In this document: one piece after another, positions 55,787 to 64,000 of the stretch | How the letters are laid out: every line of letters begins with the position of its first letter | Position numbering within the stretch: the first letter of the stretch is position 1 | NCBI GenBank assembly: GCA_946894095.1 | Contig: OX335651.1 | Coordinates: 3,122,501-3,186,500, forward strand | DNA length: 64,000 nucleotides | Reading direction: 5' to 3' | From: Incurvaria masculella | Taxonomy: Eukaryota > Arthropoda > Insecta > Lepidoptera > Incurvariidae | Made by a program: the position numbers and the translations under genes | Notes under the pieces: generated by a model | What the model saw: the letters and a program-made list of their open reading frames with translations, nothing else | Told to the model about the DNA's origin: nothing | Databases searched by the model: none

Positions 55787-55790
55787 TTAA

Positions 55791-56262
55791 ATGGAAACAA
55801 CCTCGCTAAAAGAGCAGAAAAACCTCATGGCACTTGCACACCTTGTACACTTTCCAGAATAGGTACGAAGCATAGTGTAGCAGGCAAATTATTCCCTGAA
55901 GGTGAGTCGACAGGCCAAAATAACCAATTTAACAAGAATTGTTTTTCTTATATAGGTACCTATCTAAACTAGTTGTACTGTACCTAAACAATAATTTTTT
56001 TTCTATCTACCACTACATCTTTAGCGAAGTGAGTCTCAACATGCAAACATACCGAAAACTTGTAGGGATTTATAAACACTACCTTTAATCTCGCTTCCAC
56101 AAATAACCTGGACATTATTTCCAGTCTTTCTCCTTATCGCAAGACTAAAGTTAACCGAGCGTGTTGACATACACTAAAAATAAGTTGGTAAGTACATATA
56201 CCAACATACATATAAATAATGTATGTAGGTACCTAATGTATTGGTAATGTGAAGTCACCTTA
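55791..56262. other. no gene seen
   Basis: AT-rich; nothing recognised. Confidence 0.4.
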
Positions 56263-56421
56263 GCCCCGGTTGCACGAAGAAACGGCTGAGTTAATCACTG
56301 TTCAAACACGTCACTTTTAATGAACCACATAGCGTTCCTTCCGTACTGTGCATACAAAGTGACGTGTTTGATCGTACGTTGACGTTGATTTTGATTTTTT
56401 GTCCTTTCGTGCACTCGGCCC
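56263..56421 (+). mobile_element. 158-bp MITE, family D copy 3
   Basis: GCCCCGGTTGCACGAAGAAA to TTTCGTGCACTCGGCCC, with TTA on both sides (56260-56262, 56422-56424). Confidence 0.75.
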
Positions 56422-56542
56422 TTAGTTAGTTACGTAACTATAATTTGTAGCGAATTAGATAGTTACGCTGTTTTGTATCTGCACCATGAAACAGTTTTAA
56501 AATATTATAGGTAGGTATAATATACGCTTCTTAAGTGATTTT

Positions 56543-56830
56543 AAAAACCGGCCAAGTGCGAGTCGGACTCGCCAACGAAGGGTTCCGTACCATCGTAAAA
56601 AAATTAAAACTTTTTTTTTGTATGGGGACCCCCTTTAATATTAATATTTTTTTTAATCTTACCTATTTGTTGTTATAACGGCAAAATAAATAAACACTCT
56701 GTGAAAATTTCAGCTGTCTATCTGTTACGGTTACTGAGATACAGCCCTGTGACAGACGGACGGACGGACGGACAGCGGAGGCTTAGTAATAGGGTTCCGT
56801 TTTCACCCTTTGGGTACGGAACCCTAACAA
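56543..56830 (+). repeat. family A repeat, full length
   Basis: AAAACCGGCCAAGTGCGAGT to GGGTACGGAACCCTAACAA, four GGAC units. Confidence 0.85.
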
Positions 56831-57313
56831 TGCTTGTATACATGCATAATCTGCATACCTACCTAACCATTGATCGAGCCATTGATCATTGTTGCGCCAA
56901 CAGTTAAAATTAAACGAATGTTGAATGTTTAGCTTTTCCTTATAGAAATGAACAACATCATGTTACATACCTAACCACCTCGACTATCGACTTACTGGAA
57001 ACACGAATTATTCCCAAGTCCCCTTTTACAGCAATATCTGCGCCGATCGCAGAGAGGGATACCGCGTATTTGTCAAACGGTGATATGGTGGCGTATTGGA
57101 AACTTATGTATTCGACGCGAGTACTTTAATTATTTATTTATGTTTAGTAGGTATATATTTATATCCCAAAAGGTTCTAATCTATGTTCTAAGGAAAGAAA
57201 AAAACTCGCTTAGCCTTCCTGTCACATGTTTTCCCGCCAATCACGTGTATTATCTGTCGCTAGAGGCGCTGCGCTACACAACCGCGTGATCTTTTATACG
57301 ACTGTCCTAAAAT
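56831..57313. other. no gene seen
   Basis: 57000-57030 (CGAATTATTCCCAAGTCCCC) belongs to the minor dispersed repeat also at 31640 and 49290. Confidence 0.35.
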
Positions 57314-57567
57314 AAAAACCGGCCTAGTGCGAGTGTGACTCCGCGATGGGTTCCGTACCATCGTACAAGATTCAACGCAACAAAATCACGTTTTTTGTTT
57401 GGGCCCCCCTGTATTTATTGATTTTACCTATATGTTGTTATAGCGGCAAAATAAATATACAATCGGTACAAAATTTCAGCTTCCTAGAGATACAGCCCTG
57501 TGATAAACGGACGGACGGACAGCGGATAGGGTTCCGTTGGCACACTTTGAGTACGGAACCCTAAAAA
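57314..57567 (+). repeat. family A repeat, diverged
   Basis: AAAACCGGCCTAGTGCGAGT, TGTTGTTATAGCGGCAAAAT, then (GGAC)n and GAGTACGGAACCCTAAAAA; internally shortened. Confidence 0.8.
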
Positions 57568-57644
57568 GGGGTATTGTGTTCGGGGTTCATGTATGTTACA
57601 CACGTATGGATGGATTTGTATAAGGTCGGTGCAGCGACTCCTCG

Positions 57645-57720
57645 GGTTTCGATTTTGAGTTTAAGCATCACTGTCCGCGGTCTGGTTCTGGATGGGTGAC
57701 CGTACGGGACAGGCCGTATT
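57645..57720 (+). repeat. 5S rRNA-like fragment
   Basis: TTTAAGCATCACTGTCCGCG then GTTCTGGATGGGTGACCGTA and CGGGAC follows the 3' half of 5S rRNA (internal promoter region) better than the SINE heads do. It may be a decayed SINE head or 5S pseudogene fragment; the family B body is absent. Confidence 0.5.
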
Positions 57721-57861
57721 ACTCCATTAGGTACTTAGCAACGATTTCTTAATAGGCAATTTAATTTATTCCAAGATCACATCCCAAAGTAAAATGTACA
57801 ATAGATCTACAGATTTTTTTTTAGATAGCTTCACTATAATTATACATGTAATGAGTCTTAG

Positions 57862-58011
57862 GTCCTTTTCACCGACTGCTGTTTAGCTTAATCGCCACAT
57901 ATTAAGGGCGTTTCTTAGCAGCTTGCAATAAATACCATTACAAGATAATCAACACTTCAGTAATATAGGCCCTTTAAGTGTCGATTCAAATAAATCAGCA
58001 CTCGGTGAAAC
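57862..58011. mobile_element. small MITE
   Basis: Left TTTTCACCGACTGCTGTTTA and right AAATCAGCACTCGGTGAAAC are inverted repeats about 150 bp apart. Confidence 0.45.
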
Positions 58012-58600
58012 CAGGCTTAGTGGGTTTATGTTCCCGTACTCAAGAGTATGTCTTATGGAATTAGTTTTAACATTCTCACTGTTTAATATCTTTCAGCACA
58101 TTAATTTCCTAAACACTTGCAACCCGCTCCTACAAACGCCAGACGCACAGACAAGTACCATACCACCCATTGCTTATACACTTCTCAATACGTAAACCAT
58201 CTCCGTTGTTTACCCCTATCCAGATCCTAATTTAAACTAATAAACCTCGAAATACGCAAGTATTATTATATATTCCTCGCTCGGAACTATAGAAACTCAC
58301 TACTATACAATGTCACAAGATTGGTCACGAGGCATCCTTGCAAGTTAGCTTCAAAGCACAGAAAGGAAGCAGAAGTGGCCGCCGCCGTATGGTCAAAGGG
58401 CCCATATAACTGTATGGGAATCCGGCGGCCCGTGCTTCGTGTGCCACACAGTCGTAACATAGCCACTGCGCTGAATGTGCTCTAAAAATGCGTTCGTAAA
58501 GTCAGTAACCACCCATACAAACCCTCATGTCTGCGACATCTTTCTATGTGGCATGTACATTTTTGTTGGGTCTAAGCTAAGGAAGCGGGTTTCAGAGTAA
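58012..58600. other. no gene seen
   Basis: Mixed composition; a short GC-rich patch near 58380-58440 without splice or motif support. Confidence 0.35.
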
Positions 58601-58759
58601 GGCCCAAATGCACAAAAGGACAAAAAATCAAAATCAACGTCAAAGTATGATCAAACACGTCACTTTGTGTGGACGGTATGGAAGGAACTCTATGCGGATC
58701 ACTAAAAGTGACGTGTTTGAACATTGATTAACTTTGCCGTCTCTTCGTGCAACCGGGGC
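58601..58759 (-). mobile_element. 158-bp MITE, family D copy 4
   Basis: GGCCCAAATGCACAAAAGGA to TCGTGCAACCGGGGC, flanked by TAA on both sides. Confidence 0.75.
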
Positions 58760-59043
58760 TAAGTACGGTAGATGACATATCTAAGGCATCTCATTCCGCG
58801 AAGAATATTCTATATACCGCGGTTTTATTTCCAGAGAAATGCGAGCCAACTTCAAAAGAATGATTTCGTTCATGTTACAATGATTGTGACTTCGTTCTCG
58901 GAATGGTGATTCAACAGATCCGAGTCGTCTCCATATGACAAATGACCAGATTCTGAACGAAATACATACATGTATGAAATCACCAAAAAGGTGTCTCCAA
59001 AAGGGAAAAACATCTACCATTAATTATAATCCTATCAAATTTA

Positions 59044-59202
59044 GGGCCGAGTGCACGAAAGGACAAATAATCAAAATCAACGTCAACGTATGATCAAACA
59101 CGTCACTTTGTGTGGACAGTATGGATGGAACTCTATGCGGATCACCGAAAGTGACGTGTTTGAACATTGATTAACTCATCCGTCTCGTCGTGCAACCGGG
59201 GC
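59044..59202 (-). mobile_element. 158-bp MITE, family D copy 5
   Basis: GGGCCGAGTGCACGAAAGGA to CGTGCAACCGGGGC, flanked by TTA at 59041-59043 and 59203-59205. Nearly identical to copy 4. Confidence 0.75.
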
Positions 59203-59205
59203 TTA

Positions 59206-60603
59206 GAATGTTACCATTTAAATTAGGTCATGCTAACCATAAAAATGCATTGTCATTGGAACCGAACCAACATGTAAAAATTCAATTCTGTAGGATAAAA
59301 GGAAGTGGTTCTAATTCAGCTTGCAACATACATACAAACACACAAACATTGCACGTTAAATAAAAGCTTATACAAATTTGGACACTAGCCCCCGAGTTAC
59401 TCTTTTCTTGAAAATGGGTACCCTACTAAGCGATCGGAAAAGCAAGCAAAACGCAGAGTCGATCATACACCTCAAACTCGTGGCAACTGATCAAGTGTCT
59501 TCGGACTAAAACGGTTGGAAGGCAATCGACATTACGAGTATGACACAATAACACAATAATGGGTACCTAACTCCTCCAAATGTTGCGTGGAACTGCTTAT
59601 TGTGCCTTTATGCGATGCGGCGGTAGTCAGTCTAGTAACAAGACCCCTCCTTTGGGTCAATTGAGCGGTCATTAATATACCGCCTAGTGAGTGGATGAAT
59701 AGGGTTACCTACCTTACCATAACATAGGGTTGCTAATCCTGGCATTATACAACACTTCAACATTTCGAAAACGAGAAGGGATTTTTCGAATGTGTACAAG
59801 AAAATAATTAGGTGTAACCCTTGTGAAGATAAGGTGTCCTTGCAAACCTCCTTGCTAAAGGAAAAATAACCTTTTTATGGATCACTTCGTTGTTCATCTG
59901 TTGGTCTGTCTGTCGAGACCAAATATCTATGGTCGACACCCCTTTTCTCAGAAACGCTTCAAGGTATTAGGTTGAAATAAATATCAAATAACTTTCTTTG
60001 GTGGCACCATTGACAGCAAAGTAGCAAAACTCATACAGTCAAGTTTAAACAATAATATCTGTAAAATCGTGACAGTTAAACAGTGGTTAAAACCGAAACG
60101 AAACAGTAGATACTTGAATACTTGAATACACCGTAAATATTATGATATTACGTATTTAAAAAAGTTTCAATTTATTCTGCATAATCACCAGTTCCCTGAA
60201 ATAGTTAAGCAAGTTACAAATAGCTGCATGGAGAGACTGCTTTAGGAGAAACGATCGGTTTATTTATATCATTCAATTCATGTTGGTTTAAGTTAACTAT
60301 GTCTATGATTCTCTATCAAATCACCACACAACGCGTCATGTAGGTACTAGCGATGGGTAATTCCGACAACCCGCTTTCTCTGCTTATGTATCCTTAATTA
60401 TGTCATTAGCATCGATATAAAGAGCAAAGCTTTCCCCTGCGTGTCAAGTCAGGTACTCTAATTCGAACAATTTAGAGTACCTGAGCTGTCAGTTTCGATA
60501 CACCCGTCACGGCGTCCGCGCGTGTTTGCCGATTGTATAGGTGCTGCTCTATGGTAGAAGAAAGGAAGAATTATGCCGTCTCGTTTGTAGTGTAAACATG
60601 TAA
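59206..60603. other. no gene seen
   Basis: Contains a degraded repeat near 59870-60000 (TTTTTATGGATCACTTCGTT, GTCTGTCTGTCGAG). No coding support. Confidence 0.4.
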
Positions 60604-60890
60604 CAAGTGCGAGTCGGACTCGCACACGAAGGGTTCCGTACCATCGTAAAAAAAAACAAAAAAACACGTTTTTTGTATGGGAGCCCCCTTTAATTTTAAT
60701 TATTTTTTAATCTTACCTGTTTGTTGTTGTAGCGGCAAAATAAATACACACTCTGTAAAAATTTCAGCTGTCTACCTGTTACGGTTACTGAGATACAACC
60801 CTGTGACAGACGGACATACGGACGGACGGACATCGGAGGCTTAGTAATAGGGTTCCGTTTTCACCCTTTGGGTACGGAACCCTAAAAAAC
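60604..60890 (+). repeat. family A repeat, first bases missing
   Basis: CAAGTGCGAGTCGGACTCGC to GGGTACGGAACCCTAAAAAA; lacks ACCGGC. Confidence 0.85.
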
Positions 60891-61711
60891 GATGACGGGA
60901 AAGCCAAGAAGGAAGATGGAATCACATATCACAGGTTTTTTATCAACATTTTTTCAAATGGCATTATATTATGGTTATATGTTTAGCAAGTATGGCGTGC
61001 GGCGCGGTGTCGTGATCGTAATATCCGACATTGAGCGACAAACTATCGAAAAGCCGGTATCTCTTTCTAGCATACGTATATCCTATGAAGTACTTCACTA
61101 TAGGTCTCTGTCAGTCATGCATTTGTGGTGTGAGTGTGTGTGTATCGCGTTCACCGGAGGATAGTGTTCTCTCAGACAAGTGCGCGCCCTTTCTAGCTTA
61201 CATGATTTTCCTACTTAGGTCCCTCTCACTCTCATGCAAGAGAATGGGACGGATAACTGAGTGATACCAGGTTAAGAATAAGATCTCTGAGATGAGGATT
61301 AATACGAAAGTTGCAGTTTTAAAATACCTGATTTGCGTAATGTTTTGTTTGTTAATTGAATCTTCAAATTTTATATTTGGTTATAAATAGTAATATGAGT
61401 ATGTTATCAATAATTTAGTCGGCAAAACGTTTGCTGATTAAAAATTATAACTAAGAGCGGGAAAATCATGAAAGATCATGAAGGCAACACCATAGGCTAG
61501 AGGGGAAAACGAGTTGAAACGATAATTTGTATGATGTTTGACTCTGATGGCCCTTTTTGTTGTTTTTTTTAGTTCAATGGTCATTAGCCTTACTGACTCC
61601 TATTTATTCCCAACTCCTCATTAAGCTGCATCCACTCCGTCTTATTATAGTCATTTCAGAGGGCTGAATAGTAATACCACAGAAAGTTTGATCCGAATCA
61701 GTGACGATCTG
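60891..61711. other. no gene seen
   Basis: The 90-codon frame starting in the family A copy (60892) has no recognised motif. Confidence 0.35.
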
Positions 61712-61992
61712 TTTTAGGGTTCCGTACCCAAAAGGTGCCAACGGAACCTTATTACTAATCCTCCGCTCTCCGTCCGTCCGTCCGTCTGTCACAGGCCTGT
61801 ATCTCATGAACCGTAATAGGTGGGGAGCTGAAATGTTTACAGAGTGTGTATGAATTTGCCGCTATAACAAAAAATAGGTAAAAATAATCAACATTAAAAG
61901 GATTACAAAAAACGTGTTTTTTTGTGTTAAATCTTGTACGATGGTACGGAAGCCTTCGTGAGCGAGTCCGACTTGCACTTGGCGGGTTTTTT
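61712..61992 (-). repeat. family A repeat, full length, reverse
   Basis: TTTTAGGGTTCCGTACCCAA to GACTTGCACTTGGCGGGTTT; several substitutions, so an older copy. Confidence 0.8.
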
Positions 61993-62039
61993 CGTATTCG
62001 TTTTCAATTAAAACTTTAAGACTTGCGGTTTCTCGGAGT

Positions 62040-62290
62040 ACCCGCAATTCCGGTACATTAGTAATTTCGGAGAGAAATTATAGCCATTCCGGGGTGGAAA
62101 TATAACCATTCCGCAGTGGACATTTTAACGATTTCAGATTTTCCTGGGCTCTCGACGGGTTCTCGAAATAACGTTGGACCTTAATTCCGGAGGTCATTCC
62201 GGACGAGTGGAGTAGGAATGGGAAGGTCATTTTTAAAGCCGGAATGACCTATCGCCAGTTGGCATACGGAATCGGAACCAAAAAGCCTAA
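62040..62290. repeat. ATTCCGG-rich tract
   Basis: ATTCCGG, its complement CCGGAAT or one-base variants recur about eight times in 250 bp (CAATTCCGGTACATTAG, GCCATTCCGGGGTGG, GTCATTCCGGACGAG, AAGCCGGAATGACC). Origin unknown. Confidence 0.45.
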
Positions 62291-62352
62291 ATCACGACCT
62301 CATACTGCAACACGCTTTGCTATCGTGTCGGTAACTCCACAACACATATAAT

Positions 62353-62482
62353 ATGTTTGAAAAATGTTACGGCTATTCACGCGCCAGCCGCGTGCTCCTT
62401 GACAACGGGCTGAACGATCAGCTCGAAACGTCGGAGAATGTCTCCTCCCGCCGCGTGAATAGCCGTAACATTTTTCAAACAT
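62353..62482. repeat. perfect 31-bp inverted repeat
   Basis: ATGTTTGAAAAATGTTACGG + CTATTCACGCG at 62353-62383 is exactly complementary to 62452-62482. The 68-bp loop contains CAGCTCGAAACGTCGG. Confidence 0.8.
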
Positions 62483-63184
62483 GCTTAACGACCGCGGTAA
62501 TCTTAAGAGTATCATAACATATAATATCCTGAGTACCTCGTTGGTCGGTACCCAACACAGATGTCGAACCGGAAATTCTCGACACGTACTTACTACTACT
62601 ACCAGCTCGCCTACCAAGTTCCGCTCTGCCAAGTTCACGTACCACGGAGAAATTAATTTAGGAGGAGGCGGCACCTGAATTCTACGACACGTCTACTTCG
62701 TCTATGCTTAATTTCTAAGATATTCCCGCTGTCAAGAACTCGCCGATGATTGATATACGATAACATTTGCCCATTTTTAAAACCTTGTTATTTCTACGAG
62801 TCGTCCGACACTGGATATCTACGATAATAATATGGATTTAAATATGTGATTGCCGTTTTGACGTCCTGGCCCTTTTGAATTAAAAATAAACCTTCATGGT
62901 AATAAACTGTTCATTCATTCATTTATTTATTTACTTCGACCGTTCCAACGAAAGTTTTGTAAAATTTTCACACGAAAACTATAACATTCCAAATTTAGAA
63001 AGATATTAAATTTTACTGTTCGACTTTCAATTGTTTTGACATTAAACTTTTAAAGTGAACGTGGATACCGCAAAAATTAGAGTAATTTTCGAATACGAGT
63101 TCCGACATGGACTAACGCAGCAGAAACGGTTCGTAATGTCAATGCTTTGGAGATGATACGGCTAACGAACGCACCATGCGTTTT
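62483..63184. other. no gene seen
   Basis: Short frames on both strands (62300-62678) overlap the inverted repeat and lack motifs. 62915-62935 is a CATTCATTCATTTATTTATT tract. Confidence 0.35.
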
Positions 63185-63571
63185 TAACCGACTTCAAAAA
63201 AAGGAGGAGGTTATCAATTCGTCTGTATGTTTTTTTTTTTGTTTTTTTTGTTTTTTTTTTTTTTTATGTTTGTTACCTCATAACTTTTGCCTGGGTGAAC
63301 CGATTTTGATAATTATTTTTTTAAATGATAGCTAGTGCTTCCCAAGTGGTCCCATTTTAATTTGGTTAAGTTCTGACAATGATATCCATGAGAAAATCAT
63401 AAAAGTCTTAAATTTGAAGTTATTCGTTATAATTTGAAATATTGAGTTATTCGTCCATTTGCGCGACAAATGGACGAATAACTCAATATAACGCCAACCG
63501 ATTTCGATAATTCTTTTTTTATTGGAAAGGACGTGTACAAATTAGTAAGTGTACTTCAGATTCACTAAAAA
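63185..63571. repeat. AACCGACTTC-type lepidopteran repeat
   Basis: AACCGACTTCAAAAAAAGGA + GGAGG, T-rich stretch, then TGGGTGAACCGATTTTGATA. The same AACCGACTTCAAGG end recurs at 63605 and inverted at 63870. Internal hairpin at 63440-63488 (22-bp perfect arms, TATTGAGTTATTCGTCCATT). Confidence 0.6.
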
Positions 63572-63907
63572 TAAACAAATAAAAAAAAATTAACAAAAAA
63601 AATAACCGACTTCAAGGAAAAAGCACTAAAAAGTAAAAAATAATTTTCATTTTTGTAGTTACGATTTCTGTTATTTTTTGAGTCGGTGTCAGCCAAGGTT
63701 AGGTAAGGTTAGGTTAGGTTAGGTTAGGTTAGGTTAGGTTAGGTTAGGTTAGGTTAGGTTTCTTGATTGGCGCAGCGCGTGCCCGGCTGACGCCGACTCA
63801 AAAAATAACAGAAATCGTAACTACAAAAATGAAAATTATTTTTTACTTTTTAGTGCTTTTTCCTTGAAGTCGGTTATTTTTTTTGTTAATTTTTTTTTTA
63901 TTTGTTT
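63572..63907. repeat. 122-bp palindrome arms around a (TTAGG)n tract
   Basis: 63572-63694 and 63785-63907 are inverted copies with about one mismatch (AATAACCGACTTCAAGGAAA, TTACGATTTCTGTTATTTTT, GAGTCGG). The centre holds about ten TTAGG units (63705-63762) and a short unique segment (CTTGATTGGCGCAGCGCGTG). Confidence 0.9.
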
Positions 63908-63922
63908 AACCGCTTTCGTAGT

Positions 63923-64000
63923 ATGGATTCAAAGAATGAACCACTAGGAAGACCCAGAGATCTTAATCGTTTTAAATCTTTGGGAAGACCAGCGACTAAG
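63923..64000 (+). CDS. possible N-terminus of an unidentified protein, cut by window end
   Basis: An ATG opens 26 codons without a stop to the edge: MDSKNEPLGRPRDLN then RFKSLGRPATK. Two LGRP units recall AT-hook cores or basic DNA-binding tails of transposon proteins. It begins 15 bp after the palindrome, so it may be encoded by the same mobile element. Too short to call; not recognised. Confidence 0.3.
   Translation, partial: MDSKNEPLGRPRDLNRFKSLGRPATK

Overview
The window is nuclear DNA of an insect, almost certainly a moth or butterfly (Lepidoptera). The evidence is small exons with GT-AG introns, AT-rich and repeat-dense intergenic DNA, an interstitial (TTAGG)n insect-type telomeric tract, and several interspersed repeats of a kind I associate with lepidopteran genomes (remembered, not searched). 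There are no bacterial, CRISPR or operon features.

Three host genes can be rebuilt by splicing. (1) On the + strand, about 11.5-22.5 kb, lies an SV2-like major facilitator transporter (11 exons, about 527 aa if the proposed first exon is right). (2) On the - strand, 32.06-26.31 kb, lies CHMP5, an ESCRT-III family protein (5 exons, 227 aa). (3) On the + strand, 39.59-47.04 kb, lies thiamine pyrophosphokinase TPK1 (7 exons, 281 aa). CHMP5 and TPK1 are head to head. A fourth gene is represented by one candidate first coding exon on the - strand at 1442-1575, whose remainder lies to the left. A 26-codon reading frame beginning at 63923 runs off the right edge.

The rest is mobile DNA. An apparently intact two-ORF non-LTR retrotransposon (32237-37974, 12-bp target duplication, A-tail) sits between CHMP5 and TPK1, about 180 bp upstream of the CHMP5 start codon. 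A second, 5'-truncated non-LTR element (52470-54323, 15-bp target duplication) with intact RT and RNase H sequence is inserted inside an older repeat. There are at least 12 copies of an approximately 290-bp repeat (family A), many copies of a SINE whose body is joined to either a tRNA-like or a 5S-rRNA-like head (family B), two TTAA-flanked non-autonomous types, a 158-bp TTA-flanked MITE (family D), a mariner-like MITE, mariner and jockey-like relics, and several fold-back elements.

Layout: 0-11 kb is repeats plus one candidate exon. 11.5-22.5 kb is the transporter with SINE- and MITE-loaded introns. 22.5-26 kb is intergenic with a mariner MITE. 26-32 kb is CHMP5. 32-38 kb is the retrotransposon. 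38-47 kb is TPK1 with its repeat-rich upstream region and introns. 47-64 kb is gene-poor repeat DNA. The host genes do not form a pathway. The most notable structures are the inverted family A copies flanking one TPK1 exon, the head-swapped SINEs, and the telomeric tract inside a long palindrome. All gene calls come from reading translated exons and splice sites by eye; no alignment was run.
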